DNA from: Caldibacillus debilis DSM 16016
Lineage (GTDB): Bacteria; Bacillota; Bacilli; Bacillales; Caldibacillaceae
DNA length: 64,000 bases
Assembly: GCF_000383875.1 (NCBI RefSeq)
Contig: NZ_KB912879.1
Span: forward strand, 226,083-290,082
Reading direction: 5' to 3'
Positions within the stretch are counted from its first letter, which is position 1. The number at the start of each line of letters is the position of its first letter. The notes below the pieces were generated by a model. It searched no databases, was not told the DNA's origin, and was given only the letters and a program-made list of their open reading frames with translations. Shown piece by piece: positions 45,649 through 55,381 of the stretch. The position numbers were made by a program, and so were the translations under genes.

Positions 45649-45885
45649 TTACTCTAACAATTTGAAAGAATAATGGAGGGCGGTGCCGTATTTCGTTTTC
45701 TTGAACAACGATTTCAAATATTGGACCGTTTCCTCTCCGCCCATTTCCGTTTCGACGGCGAGGACCATGCCGATTTTATCCAGCCGCTCCACTTCGACCT
45801 TTACCCGGTCGTCCCGGTAATCCTCGAAATACTCGTGCAAAAATTTGATCTGTCCGCTATACACTTGTACTTTGTGTCGGTTCAT
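45649..45885 (-). CDS. Small uncharacterised protein of the cellobiose PTS operon
   Basis: 78 residues, no family recognised. Sequence starts MNRHKVQVYSGQIKFLHEY and is highly charged with a predicted alpha-beta pattern; no signal or membrane segment. The ATG follows GGAAAGGAT by six bases, and its first 29 bases overlap the end of the EIIC gene, so translation is probably coupled. It is the last gene of the EIIB-EIIC unit. Position suggests a role with the PTS or its sugar, but nothing in the sequence shows which. Confidence 0.7.
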   Translation of the reverse strand: MNRHKVQVYSGQIKFLHEYFEDYRDDRVKVEVERLDKIGMVLAVETEMGGEETVQYLKSLFKKTKYGTALHYSFKLLE

Positions 45886-47215
45886 CCGCGATCCTTTCCT
45901 TGTTTTGATTTACGTCTGCAGCCTTATTGGCCGCGATGACAAAGGGGAGATAAATCAATGTGGCGACGGCCAGGCAAAGGAAACCGATGAAGAGCGCCAG
46001 CCAATTCCCTCCCGTTCCCAAAAAGGCGATCAACGGACCCGGCGTCGTCCACACGACGGAATAGGCCACAGGAGGAATCAGCCCCAATTTGATGGCGGAA
46101 TAACCGATTAAGGCGTTGATAGGCGGAACGATGACAAAAGGTACGATTAAAATCGGATTCAAAACAATGGGAATCCCGAAGATGATCGGTTCATTGATGT
46201 TGAACAGCCCCGGGGCGATGGATAATTTGGCGATGTCCCGATAATCCTTCCTGCGGGAGGCGATGAACACCGCGATGATGAATCCCAAGGTCATCCCGGA
46301 TCCCCCGTAAAAGCTGAAGGCGTCGACAAGGGACCAGGTGCCCGGGTACGGGGCCCCCCAAGCGGAGCCGTGTTCCGCCACATATTTAAGGTTTTCCAGG
46401 TTGGCTTCGGCAAACATGGCCTCACGGATGGCCGCGGTCGTATTCGGTCCATGGATCCCGAATACCCACAGGAGATCGGATACGATGATCAGCACGATGA
46501 GGGAAAGGATATTGGTACCCAGCTGTTTTAAAGGCGCTTGCAGCACGTTATAAATCAACGCATGAAGTCCTTTCGGATACAACGCATTCATGATTGCGTT
46601 GCCAATGGCAAAGACGATCATTATGATGACGATGGGAAACAACACTTTAAACGTCCGGGAAATGGCGGGCGGCACGGATGCCGGCATGTTGATCTGCAAT
46701 CTTTTCGATTTGGACAGCTGGCTGAAAAGCTCCCCGACGAGGATCCCGATGATGATGGCCACAAACAGTCCTTGGGCACCGGTCCATTGGGTCGTCATAT
46801 AACTCACGCCGTCGAACGTTTGGAACGGCGGATAAACGATAAAAAACGTCGATAAGGCCGTAATCCCGCAAAGCAATTCATCCGCTTTTAACGCGATGGC
46901 AATGTTTCTCGCGATCAAAAAGACGATGAACATCGACAGGATATTGACGGTTGCGTTAATGATCGGTGAAAAAATCGATTGGTAATCGGCCAAATTCGGA
47001 AACAATTTGTGCAAAAAGAGCATTTTTGCGATAAACCCCTGCGGATCCAAAACGGCAAAGTTCAGCAAGATGATCAAGGAGCCGCCAAGGGTGATCGGAA
47101 ATGCCAAAATGAAGGCATCCCGAATGGCGACGACATGACGCTGGGAATTTAATTTGACGGCCACCGGCACCAGGATTTTTTCCATGACGCTTTGAAAGCG
47201 ATCCATGAATGACAT
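45857..47215 (-). CDS. celB: PTS cellobiose/lactose-family EIIC component
   Basis: Membrane permease of the Lac family that transports and phosphorylates a beta-glucoside such as cellobiose with EIIA and EIIB. 452 residues, about ten hydrophobic segments. Family blocks: HVVAIRDAFILAFPITLGGSLIIL, LLWVFGIHGPNTTAAIREAMF, NINEPIIFGIPIVLNPILIVPFVI and SVVWTTPGPLIAFLGTGGNWLAL. NINEP carries the conserved Glu of the substrate site. ATG at 47215 nine bases after GGAGG; an upstream TTG at 47224 is less likely. Follows EIIB by about 28 bases. Confidence 0.95.
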   Translation of the reverse strand: MSFMDRFQSVMEKILVPVAVKLNSQRHVVAIRDAFILAFPITLGGSLIILLNFAVLDPQGFIAKMLFLHKLFPNLADYQSIFSPIINATVNILSMFIVFLIARNIAIALKADELLCGITALSTFFIVYPPFQTFDGVSYMTTQWTGAQGLFVAIIIGILVGELFSQLSKSKRLQINMPASVPPAISRTFKVLFPIVIIMIVFAIGNAIMNALYPKGLHALIYNVLQAPLKQLGTNILSLIVLIIVSDLLWVFGIHGPNTTAAIREAMFAEANLENLKYVAEHGSAWGAPYPGTWSLVDAFSFYGGSGMTLGFIIAVFIASRRKDYRDIAKLSIAPGLFNINEPIIFGIPIVLNPILIVPFVIVPPINALIGYSAIKLGLIPPVAYSVVWTTPGPLIAFLGTGGNWLALFIGFLCLAVATLIYLPFVIAANKAADVNQNKERIADEPTQSTSV

Positions 47216-47243
47216 TCCCCACAACCTCCTTTTTGAAGAATCC

Positions 47244-47549
47244 TTATTTATTCATCAATTCCAGCGCCCGATTCAATACGGCCTCCCCGTCCATCGTTCC
47301 GTATGCCCGCATGTCGATCGTTTCGACGGGAATCCGGCCGTTTACCATGGCATCGACCTGCGGTTTTTGGTAACGCACCTGCGGACCGAGCAGCACGATA
47401 TCCACTTGATCGATCACGGAACTGCTTTCAGATACCGGCAATGCAAAAATTTCGATCTCCACCCCCTTTTTTTCCGCCGCTTCCTTCATCCGGTTGACAA
47501 GAAGACTTGTAGACATCCCCGCTGCGCAAACAAGAAGAATTTTTTTCAA
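47244..47549 (-). CDS. celA: PTS cellobiose-family EIIB component
   Basis: 101-residue cytosolic phosphocarrier of the Lac family. The phosphorylated Cys8 is in MKKILLVCAAGMSTSLLVNRMKEAAEKKG, and LLGPQVRYQ is conserved. The start is TTG at 47549 after GGCGGTGG. It is the first gene of the EIIB-EIIC-orf78 unit; a cre site and TATAAT upstream give it its own promoter under catabolite control. Confidence 0.96.
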   Translation of the reverse strand: MKKILLVCAAGMSTSLLVNRMKEAAEKKGVEIEIFALPVSESSSVIDQVDIVLLGPQVRYQKPQVDAMVNGRIPVETIDMRAYGTMDGEAVLNRALELMNK

Positions 47550-47623
47550 TGCTGTACCACCGCCTTTTCTGTTTTTTGAAAACCTTTTGCATTGAATGCG
47601 CTGATGTCCGTTCTTTGCCTGTT

Positions 47624-47646
47624 ATTATATTTTGGAAACGGTTACA
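47624..47646 (-). promoter_or_regulatory. cre site and -10 box upstream of the EIIB gene
   Basis: TTGGAAACGGTTACA (47632-47646) matches the CcpA consensus WTGNAARCGNWWWCA at every position. It overlaps the spacer upstream of a TATAAT read on the minus strand (47624-47629); the -35 is poor. Binding of CcpA here should repress EIIB-EIIC in glucose. Confidence 0.88.
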
Positions 47647-47769
47647 ACTGCATATCTTTTTTTTCCTTTGCGGTTTAGGAAATTTTATATGGATAATGCC
47701 CGAATTTTTTTGCCGGGAACCGGACGAAAGGATTCCGGTGTTTCGGCAACCCGGTCCCCGGTTCGGCGG

Positions 47770-47818
47770 AAAAAGCCCCGGCCGCTTTTCCTCCATCAGC
47801 GGGGAAAACGGCCGGGGC
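47770..47818 (-). terminator. Terminator of the EIIA-GH4 unit
   Basis: Minus strand GCCCCGGCCG (809-818 of 47 kb) pairs with CGGCCGGGGC (775-784) around a 24-base loop, then a T run. It lies about 80 bases past the 6-phospho-beta-glucosidase stop and separates it from the EIIB promoter. Confidence 0.87.
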
Positions 47819-47897
47819 GAAGCTTTTTCCATTTGTCGGTCCCGGTTCAGGGCCAGCCTGCGAAACTTTTGTCCGCTTCTTTTATGCAGTTTGAATC

Positions 47898-49232
47898 TCA
47901 TTGCACCGATTGCCGCTTATTGAAAAATTGGGGCAAGTATTTTTTGTGGGCTTCCAACATTTCGTCGACGATCTTTTTGGCAAGGGTGTCCGATGCGACC
48001 AAAGGATTGATCGTGAGCGCCAACACGGCCATGTCGTAATCGCCGGTCACCGCCGCCTCGATGGCCGCCCGTTCAAAGGATTTGATCTGTTGGACGAGCC
48101 CCCGGACCGGGAAAGGCAAATCCCCGACAGCGATCGGTTTCGGCCCGTTTTTCGTGATGATGCAGCTGATCTCCACCGCGCTCTCCGCCGGAATGCCGGC
48201 GATGGCCCCGTTGTTCCGCGTATTCACCGGCTGGATGTCCTTCTTGTCATTGTATAGGCTGGATATTAAACGGACCGCCGCTTCCGAATAGTAGGCGCCC
48301 CCTCTTTTTTCCAATTGGGGGGGTTTGACGTCGAGATTCGGATCTTTGTATAGTTCGAACAATTCCTCTTCCAATTTTTGCACGACTTCCCCCCGCGTCC
48401 CGTAGGTCTTTGCCTCTTCCAGCACCTTCTCCGTCATTTCCCGGGTTTTAAAATAATATTGATGGTACGGACAGGGCAGGAGGCGGAGGGCTTTGATGAA
48501 GGAAGGTTCCCAGCCGGCCCCGGGGACATTTTTGACGACTTCCGTGTTCTTCGGATCCGTGACCATCCCGATGACCTTGTCCATGATGCTTTCCCCGTCC
48601 AAATAGACGTCGAGCCCGAACACCATATGGTTTAAACCCGCAAAGTCGATGCGGATCCGCGAATGATCCACATTCAGCATCCTGGCCACGGCCATTTCCA
48701 TGCCGATCGGAACATTGCAAAGCCCGACGACCTTTTCGATGTTGGAATACCGCAGCACCGCTTCCGTAACCATCCCGGCCGGGTTGGTAAAATTGATGAG
48801 CCAGGCGTCGGGGCAATATTTCTCCATTTCCCGGCAAATGTCCAAAATGACGGGGATGGTCCGCAACGCTTTAAACAGGCCGCCGGGACCGTTCGTTTCC
48901 TGGCCGATAACGCCGTATTTCAACGGAATCTTCTCATCCTTGATGCGCGCTTCCATCCGGCCGACCCGGAATTGGGTCGTGACAAAATCCGCCCCTTCCA
49001 GCGCCGCTTTCCGGTCGAGGGTCAAATGCACGTCAATGGGAAGCCCGCTTTTTTTCACCATCCTTTTCGCCAGGTTCCCGACGATTTCCAATTTTTCTTT
49101 CCCTTCTTCGATATCCACGAGCCAGATTTCCGAAACGGGCAGCTCATCGTAACGCTTGATAAAACCTTCGATCAGTTCGGGCGTGTAACTTGAGCCGCCG
49201 CCGATCGTCGCAATCTTCAGCCCCGTCTTCAT
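47898..49232 (-). CDS. licH: 6-phospho-beta-glucosidase (GH4)
   Basis: Hydrolyses cellobiose 6-phosphate and related PTS products, using NAD+ and Mn2+ by the GH4 redox mechanism. 444 residues. N-terminal Rossmann motif KIATIGGGSSYTPELIEG, then FRVGRMEARIKDEKIPLKYGVIGQETNGPGG, INFTNPAGMVTEAVLRY, VGLCNVPIGMEM with the metal-binding Cys, and the His in DFAGLNHMVFG. The ATG overlaps the EIIA stop by four bases (ATGA). Closest by layout to LicH of B. subtilis. Confidence 0.95.
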   Translation of the reverse strand: MKTGLKIATIGGGSSYTPELIEGFIKRYDELPVSEIWLVDIEEGKEKLEIVGNLAKRMVKKSGLPIDVHLTLDRKAALEGADFVTTQFRVGRMEARIKDEKIPLKYGVIGQETNGPGGLFKALRTIPVILDICREMEKYCPDAWLINFTNPAGMVTEAVLRYSNIEKVVGLCNVPIGMEMAVARMLNVDHSRIRIDFAGLNHMVFGLDVYLDGESIMDKVIGMVTDPKNTEVVKNVPGAGWEPSFIKALRLLPCPYHQYYFKTREMTEKVLEEAKTYGTRGEVVQKLEEELFELYKDPNLDVKPPQLEKRGGAYYSEAAVRLISSLYNDKKDIQPVNTRNNGAIAGIPAESAVEISCIITKNGPKPIAVGDLPFPVRGLVQQIKSFERAAIEAAVTGDYDMAVLALTINPLVASDTLAKKIVDEMLEAHKKYLPQFFNKRQSVQ

Positions 49233-49555
49233 TCCTTTTCCCCTCCATTCATTTTCCGGTAAAGCCGGATCAATTCATTGGCCAGCTCTTTGACCGTTAT
49301 TGCCGTCATCAAGTGATCCTGGGCGTGGACCATCAGCAGGGAAACGGGAATCCCTTTTCCGCTGACTTCTTCTTGAATCAAGGCGGTCTGAACGCGGTGG
49401 GCTTCGTTGATTTCCTTCTCCGCCTCTTTCAGGGCGTTTTCCGCTTCGGAAAAATTGTCCATCCGGGCGAACGAAATCGCTTCCATCGCCAGGCTTTTTC
49501 CATTCCCGCTGTGAAGAATCATCTGAAAGATCGTTTCCTCCCGCCGATCCATCAT
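49229..49555 (-). CDS. celC: PTS cellobiose-family EIIA component
   Basis: 108-residue trimeric phosphocarrier of the Lac family. The active His77 is in VSLLMVHAQDHLMTAIT; the helical bundle sequence FQMILHSGNGKSLAMEAISFARMDNFSEAE is typical. AAAGGATG precedes the ATG. It is in one unit with the GH4 gene, while EIIB and EIIC are in the next unit, an arrangement unlike licBCAH of B. subtilis. Confidence 0.95.
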   Translation of the reverse strand: MMDRREETIFQMILHSGNGKSLAMEAISFARMDNFSEAENALKEAEKEINEAHRVQTALIQEEVSGKGIPVSLLMVHAQDHLMTAITVKELANELIRLYRKMNGGEKE

Positions 49556-50297
49556 TCACATCCTTTCCTGAATTGAATCGGTCAGATCTGTTAATCTCAC
49601 TTACAGGTTAAAGAAAAAATCCTCCGATTTGCATCCAATTTTTTTCCTTAAGGATGAGGAAAAGGATGTTTTCAAAATCGGAAACCGCGGAAAGCCGCCC
49701 GAAGGGGAGCCGGGAAGAAGCCGGGCGGCCTGCGGCCTTGGGCGGCGGCGGGAGAGGAAAGATTTTTCGTTCCGCAATGGCCCGCCCGGTTTTGCAAATC
49801 AAAAAGCCGTGAGGCATTCCCGTTCCGTGTCTGAAGAGACGGGGAAGGAATGCTCCAACGGCTCTTTCCGTATTTTTTCCCGTCATCGGATGTCCCGGAT
49901 CGGGAAGCGGCCGGAGATCCGGGGAAGTTCTTCCGGCTCCGTCGCCTTTTTTCAGCCGGCTTCAGGACCCGTAACCGGAATGTTTCAAAGCGGGAAGCAA
50001 TTTTGGATGATTTCCGTCGGATAAGAATTCAATACAGGAAAAATTTCGAAGGATGGATTTCCGGACCGGACCAATCGCGGGGCGCCGGCCCATTCCAAGA
50101 GGGAGAAACCGGATGGCGAAACGGGATTGGGAAAGGTTTGCGGGCCGCAGCCGGAACTTGCATCGACCGTCCTTTCCTTGCTTCCGGGCTCCGGAGCCTG
50201 CGCCGGCCTCCCTTCCTGAAACTTTCCGGACGAATCCGGCTCCTTCCGCTTCCCCGTTCCCTTCCCCCATCCGGTCCGGAATTTTCGGGAAGGGCGT
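49556..50297. other. Spacer between licR and the EIIA gene
   Basis: 742 bases. Close to EIIA is an A+T-rich stretch that should hold its promoter. At 49811-49854 a long hairpin with GCATTCC/GGAATGC ends may terminate the licR message, though the T run is nine bases away. 49900-50297 is G+C-rich with no recognised feature. Confidence 0.45.
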
Positions 50298-52256
50298 TTA
50301 CGCGCCCGGGGTCTCCTTGACGAAGGCGTCGTAAAACACGCTGGCGAACGCTTCATAGGTGTCGGCTTTTACAAGCTGCTGGACGATGGCAGGATCGTCC
50401 AGGACGCGGATCAAGATTTTGTACATCTCCTGCAAATCCTTCGCGTTCTTTTTTTGCACGCTTAACAGGAAAACCAGCTGCACCCTTTTATCGGACCATT
50501 GGATCGGTTTTTTCAGCGTGCAAACGGACCAAAAGGTGGTATCCGTTTGCGGGACCATCGGATGGGGGATGGCCACAAGATTGCCGAAGCAGGTGGGGGC
50601 GATTTCCTCCCTTTCCATCACCGAATCGAAAAAGCCGTCCGGGATCATTCCCCTTTCTTTTAATTTTTCGCAGAGAAAGGAGATCACCTCTTCCTTCGCC
50701 GCAAAGGATTTTTGCAGAAAGATGAGATCCTTCCCCGAATATTTTTCCAGCGGATTCCCGTCCCTTTCGGAAAGGAACCGGGCGATTTTCCGCACATCGC
50801 CCTCTCCCAGGATGGTGTTCACCTGAATGACGGGGACGTTCATCGGCTCGCGGATCGGGATGGTGCTGATGATGAAATCGATTTCACCAAAGGGGAAAGT
50901 TTTCCGGTTGTAATAACCGGTCGTATCCACAATCTCGATCTTCGATCCGAACGCCTCCTTGATTTTATACATCAACAGATAGGCGCTCCCCGCTCCGGAG
51001 GCGCAAATGATGAGGCATCTTTTCCGGGGGGAAGGCCTTTTCCTTCTTTCGATCGCCGCGCCGAAATGGATGGCCAAATAGCCGATCTCGCTCTCCTCAA
51101 TTTTGATTCCCAGCCTTTCCTGGATCACCGTGCTGGCGATGACCCCCGCCTCGAAGGCCAACGGGTAATTCGTTTTAATATCCTCCAGCAGGGGGTTGCG
51201 CAAATTCATGCCGAACCGGTGGCGGTTGATCGCGGGCTCCAGATGCAGGACGAGACTGATGGCGAGTTTCCGGTCCCCCGCGATCCCCAGGTGCATTTTT
51301 TCTTCCACTCTCCGTATGATCTCTTTCGCCAATTCGCCCGGCGGACCGTCCAGCAGCGATTTCACTTCTTCCTGGTCCGTACGGTCCTCGTGGAACAGGC
51401 GGTTCCCCAGCAAATGGAGGGTGATATAGGCGATCTCCTGCGGAGGGAATTTGACCTGAATTTCCTTTTCCAATTGGCGGACTATTTCTTCGGCGATTTT
51501 ATATTCCCTCTTGTTCATGATCTCCTTTTCTTCAACAGAAGGCATGGAAACATAATTTTTGTTCCGGATCCTTGCACAGCTGATGGCGATGTGGACGATG
51601 AGGTTCGTCAGGGCAATGTCGGTCATGACAAGCCCGTATCGGCCCATTTTTTCCAAAATGATCCTCTGAATCCCGGCGATTTCCCGGGAAGGCAAAAAAG
51701 GGAATTCCGTAATCAACCGGTGGATATCGTCCCTGCGGTTGAAAAGATATTCCGACAGCATGAACCGGAGCTTTTTTTCATCCCCCTTAATTTTGATGCC
51801 GTAATTCGGTTTCGAAACGATTTCGATCCCGTTGGACCGGAAAATTTTTTTGACGGCCTTGAAATCCATCTGCACGGTGGAGCGGCTGACAAAAAGTTCA
51901 TCCGCCAAATCTTCCAATTTCAAATAATGGTTGGTCAAGAGCAGGCGGCGGATCATGTAGCGGACGCGGTCTTCCGGGTAAAGGGGGATGATCCGGCCGT
52001 GGCGGGAATCAATCTCCGCAACATCGGTCAAAAATTTTTTAAATTTTTCCTTGTCGATGATTTTCAACAGATAGCCGGTCCCGCGCATCGATTCGATCCG
52101 CGCGCCGTGGCCGGCAACGGCTTCCTCCAACATCCGCATGTCATGACGGATCGTCCGTGACGTGACGCTGGCAACCTTCGCCAAATATTCGCTCGTCAAG
52201 GGGGAACTCGCCCCCAACAGCTCCTGCAAAATGATGCGCATGCGGGAATTCAACAT
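50298..52256 (-). CDS. licR: PRD-containing regulator with EIIB and EIIA domains (LicR/MtlR class)
   Basis: Activator of the neighbouring beta-glucoside PTS genes, controlled by PTS phosphorylation. 652 residues: DeoR-like HTH domains (~1-70 and ~85-170, LEDLADELFVSRSTVQMDFKAVKKIF), two PRDs (~180-400, with regulatory His residues in LIVHIAISCARI and LAIHFGAAIE), an EIIB-Gat-like domain (CASGAGSAYLLMYKIKEAF, Cys at about 417) and an EIIA domain (LVAIPHPMVP, His near 563). The ATG at 52256 follows GAGGTG. It is on the same strand as, and upstream of, the genes it probably controls. Confidence 0.92.
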   Translation of the reverse strand: MLNSRMRIILQELLGASSPLTSEYLAKVASVTSRTIRHDMRMLEEAVAGHGARIESMRGTGYLLKIIDKEKFKKFLTDVAEIDSRHGRIIPLYPEDRVRYMIRRLLLTNHYLKLEDLADELFVSRSTVQMDFKAVKKIFRSNGIEIVSKPNYGIKIKGDEKKLRFMLSEYLFNRRDDIHRLITEFPFLPSREIAGIQRIILEKMGRYGLVMTDIALTNLIVHIAISCARIRNKNYVSMPSVEEKEIMNKREYKIAEEIVRQLEKEIQVKFPPQEIAYITLHLLGNRLFHEDRTDQEEVKSLLDGPPGELAKEIIRRVEEKMHLGIAGDRKLAISLVLHLEPAINRHRFGMNLRNPLLEDIKTNYPLAFEAGVIASTVIQERLGIKIEESEIGYLAIHFGAAIERRKRPSPRKRCLIICASGAGSAYLLMYKIKEAFGSKIEIVDTTGYYNRKTFPFGEIDFIISTIPIREPMNVPVIQVNTILGEGDVRKIARFLSERDGNPLEKYSGKDLIFLQKSFAAKEEVISFLCEKLKERGMIPDGFFDSVMEREEIAPTCFGNLVAIPHPMVPQTDTTFWSVCTLKKPIQWSDKRVQLVFLLSVQKKNAKDLQEMYKILIRVLDDPAIVQQLVKADTYEAFASVFYDAFVKETPGA

Positions 52257-52572
52257 GGAAAACACCTCATGTTTGCGTCGAACCTCGCCCGATCTTTTCA
52301 AATCTTTTTCATCTATCTCATATTAATGAGCAGGATCATAAAAATTTGCAATTTTTTTAATCCGCTTCCGGCGAATCTTTCGGAGGGGCGGCAACCGCTC
52401 CCCGGACAAGGATGCCTTTCCGACGGTTATGGGTCCTGCGGATTCTGTAAAGCTTGCAAATATGTTTGGGGAGTTGTTGCTTTCCGTCCGTTCGGATCCG
52501 GCGGATGTCAGAAAACGGATGCGGGAGGCCGGAAGGTTTCCTCCCGGACGGAAAAACCTTGCCCATCCTTGA
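52257..52572. other. ung-licR spacer
   Basis: 316 bases. The first ~100 before licR are A+T-rich and probably hold its promoter. A G+C-rich inverted repeat around 52520-52550 (GGGAGG/CCTCCC) is a weak candidate terminator for ung. Confidence 0.4.
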
Positions 52573-53280
52573 TCAGCGGGCCAGCGATTGCCGGAATTCG
52601 GCCAATTTGGGAATTTCCCAATCGATTTCTTCCAATCCCAGCTGCCGCAATATGGCGTTCGTTTTGGAAAAGGGACGGCTGCCGAAAAAGCCGCGGTGCG
52701 CCGACAGAGGACTCGGGTGGGGGGAACGGATGATGTAATGCTTGGATGTGTCGATCAAAGAAACTTTGCTTTGGGCGGCGCTCCCCCACAAAATGTACAC
52801 GACCGGCTCTTCCCTTTGGTTGAGAACTTCGATGACCCGGTCGGTAAAGATCTCCCATCCCACGCCCCGGTGGGAATTGGGCTGGCCTTCGCGGACCGTC
52901 AAAACCGTATTTAACAGGAGGATCCCCTGTTCGGCCCAAGGAATCAAACAGCCGTGATCGGGTATGGGGCAGCCCAAATCGTTGTGAAGTTCGGCAAAGA
53001 TATTTTTTAAGGAAGGGGGCGGTTCAACCCCCGGCTTTACGGAAAAGCTGAGGCCGTGGGCCTGGTTGGGCCCGTGATAAGGATCCTGCCCCAAAATCAC
53101 CGCCTTCACTTTGCTGAAGGGCGTGTAATGGAGGGCGTTAAAAATATCATACATGTTCGGATAGATGGTCCGGGTCATATATTCCTTTTTCAAAAAAGCC
53201 CTCAGTTTCAAATAGTACGGTTTTTCAAATTCCTCTTCCAAAAGGGGAGCCCAATCGTTTTTTAAAATCTGCTTTTTCAC
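52573..53280 (-). CDS. ung: Uracil-DNA glycosylase (family 1)
   Basis: Removes uracil from DNA for base excision repair. 235 residues. Catalytic water-activating Asp66 in [21 protein letters not shown], and the DNA-intercalation loop with catalytic His in [26 protein letters not shown]. The start is GTG at 53280 after GAGGCGG. Divergent from the S9 peptidase gene. All catalytic residues present. Confidence 0.98.
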   Translation of the reverse strand: MKKQILKNDWAPLLEEEFEKPYYLKLRAFLKKEYMTRTIYPNMYDIFNALHYTPFSKVKAVILGQDPYHGPNQAHGLSFSVKPGVEPPPSLKNIFAELHNDLGCPIPDHGCLIPWAEQGILLLNTVLTVREGQPNSHRGVGWEIFTDRVIEVLNQREEPVVYILWGSAAQSKVSLIDTSKHYIIRSPHPSPLSAHRGFFGSRPFSKTNAILRQLGLEEIDWEIPKLAEFRQSLAR

Positions 53281-53407
53281 TTCCGCCTCATCCCCTTCTC
53301 TTCATCTTACTACCTTCCATTCTAGCAAAAATGGCTTCATTTCGCCCCGTGTCTTTATCCCGAGATTCTGATAGAATAATAGTAAAATTCGGAAAGGAAG
53401 TGGAAAC

Positions 53408-55198
53408 ATGCTCCGTTTTTCCAAACCTGATGCGGAGAACTTTTTCCGTGTCGTTCACGTGGAAAATTTCGCCGTCAGTCCAGACGAAAAACAATTGGTT
53501 TTCAGCGCCAACATCAACGGCCGGTACAATCTTTGGGCGATGGATTTGCCCAATGCCTTCCCCTATCCCTTCGCCTTCTACGGCCAAAACACGGATGCGC
53601 TGCGCTTTGACAAGGAAGGCCGCTTTCTGATTGCCAGCTTCGACAAAGACGGCGATGAAAATCTGCAAATCTACGCCCTTCCCCCGCACGGCGGCGAATG
53701 GGTGCCGCTTCGCGTCCAGGAAGGGGAGCGTCATTTTTTCATCGATCTCTCGGAGGACGGAAGACGGTTATATTACACGACGACGAAAAACAATCCCACG
53801 TTTTTGAACACGTATGTTTACGATATCGAAACGGGGAAAGAAACCCTGATCCTGGAAGGAAAAGACGCCGGGACGACCCTTTGCGCCGTCAGTCCCGGGG
53901 AAAATAGCGTAGTATACGGAAAATTTTTCAGCAACAGCCATTCGCGCGGCTATGTCCGCGCTGGCGGCAACGACTTCCCCCTGATCCCGGACGCGGAGGA
54001 ACCCCATCTCGAAGGGGAATTCGTTTATGTCTCCGAAAACGAAATTTATTTTTTAACCAATTATCAAAGCGATTTTGTCTATTTGGCCAAATTTGATGTA
54101 TCGGCAAAGCGGTTTTCAAAAGTCCTGCAAATGGATAAAGAGGAATTCTCCCTCCTCCGTTACGGCAAAAAGGATCAGGTTCTTTACATCGTCGGCTCTT
54201 ACGGGATGGAAGACAGGCTGTACCGTTATGATCTGAAAACCGGCGAAGCGAGGCAATTGAACTTGCCGGCCAGTGTGGTGGAAAAACTGACGGTGGCCTA
54301 TTCCGGGAACCTGTACATACTCGCCCGCTCCGCCACGCGGCCGAACAATATTTACCGTTCCGCGGACGGGGGCATGACCTGGGAAGAGCTGACCCGCTGC
54401 CGCGTCCCGGGGATTTCCGAAGCGGACTTGGTGGAACCGGAGATCGTAAAATATCCCTCCTTTGACGGATTGGAAATCGAAGCATTGTTTTTCCGGGCGA
54501 AGGGGGAAAAGGCCAACGGCCACGTCATCCTCTGGCCCCACGGCGGACCGCAGGCTGCGGAACGGAAGATGTTCCGCGCCCTTTTCCAATTGCTCCTTTC
54601 CCGGGGATATTCCATCTTCGCGCCAAACTTCAGGGGCTCGACCAATTACGGCCTGAAATTTTTGAAAATGGTGGAGCGGGATTGGGGCGGCGGCCCGCGC
54701 CTGGACAATATCGCCGGTTTGGAATGGCTGATCAAAAACGGCTACGCCGACCGGAAGAAAATCTTCCTGATGGGGGGAAGCTACGGCGGATACATGGCGC
54801 TTTTGCTCCATGGCCGCCACGCGGAATATTTCAAAGCCGTCGTGGATATTTTCGGCGTCAGCAACCTCTTCTCCTTTATCGAATCGATGCCCGAATTCTG
54901 GAAACCGATCGCCCGGGAATGGGTCGGCGATCCCGAGAAAGACAAGGAAAAACTCACCGAAGACTCGCCGATTACCTACATCGACGGCATGGCGAAACCG
55001 ATGCTCGTCGTTCAGGGCGCCAATGACCCCCGCGTCGTCAAGAACGAGTCGGATCAAATCGTGGAAGCTTTGAGGAAAAAGGGACGGGAAGTGGAATACA
55101 TCGTGCTGGAGGATGAGGGCCACGGATTCTCGAAAAAGGAAAACGAAATAAAAGTTTACAATCAGATCCTCGCGTTTTTTGACAAGCATGCCAAATGA
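53408..55198 (+). CDS. S9 family serine peptidase (acylaminoacyl-peptidase type)
   Basis: Alpha/beta-hydrolase oligopeptidase of 596 residues, cytosolic. Residues ~1-340 form a beta-propeller (VHVENFAVSPDEKQLVFSANINGRYNLWAMD), ~350-596 the hydrolase. Triad: Ser458 in MGGSYGGYMALLLHGR, Asp in VQGANDPRVVKNE, His in DEGHGFSKKENE. HGGPQAAERKMF supplies the oxyanion region. AAAGGAAG precedes the ATG. Monocistronic, with a two-part hairpin terminator after it. Peptide or acyl-peptide specificity cannot be read from sequence. Confidence 0.94.
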   Translation: MLRFSKPDAENFFRVVHVENFAVSPDEKQLVFSANINGRYNLWAMDLPNAFPYPFAFYGQNTDALRFDKEGRFLIASFDKDGDENLQIYALPPHGGEWVPLRVQEGERHFFIDLSEDGRRLYYTTTKNNPTFLNTYVYDIETGKETLILEGKDAGTTLCAVSPGENSVVYGKFFSNSHSRGYVRAGGNDFPLIPDAEEPHLEGEFVYVSENEIYFLTNYQSDFVYLAKFDVSAKRFSKVLQMDKEEFSLLRYGKKDQVLYIVGSYGMEDRLYRYDLKTGEARQLNLPASVVEKLTVAYSGNLYILARSATRPNNIYRSADGGMTWEELTRCRVPGISEADLVEPEIVKYPSFDGLEIEALFFRAKGEKANGHVILWPHGGPQAAERKMFRALFQLLLSRGYSIFAPNFRGSTNYGLKFLKMVERDWGGGPRLDNIAGLEWLIKNGYADRKKIFLMGGSYGGYMALLLHGRHAEYFKAVVDIFGVSNLFSFIESMPEFWKPIAREWVGDPEKDKEKLTEDSPITYIDGMAKPMLVVQGANDPRVVKNESDQIVEALRKKGREVEYIVLEDEGHGFSKKENEIKVYNQILAFFDKHAK

Positions 55199-55220
55199 CA
55201 GGGATCCCCTGAAATGGAAG

Positions 55221-55270
55221 AACGGGGCGACCGCAAGGGGAACAAAGACTTGCGGGACACCCCGTTTTCC
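55221..55270 (+). terminator. Terminator of the S9 peptidase gene
   Basis: Outer stem AACGGGG/CCCCGTT (55221-55227 with 55260-55266) and inner stem CCGCAAG/CTTGCGG (55231-55237 with 55249-55255), followed by a T-rich stretch. Confidence 0.82.
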
Positions 55271-55381
55271 TTTGGCGGCCCTGCCTGAATTTCCCCTTTT
55301 CCGCCCCCGCCATCCCGGCCCGCTTCCGCTCATAAATAAAAGAGCCGAATCCGCATGTTCCGCTGAAATCCGGCCCTTTCC

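Noticed and set aside
50712..52160. 482-codon open frame on the plus strand
   Set aside because: Antisense shadow of licR, His/Phe/Asp-rich with no domain.
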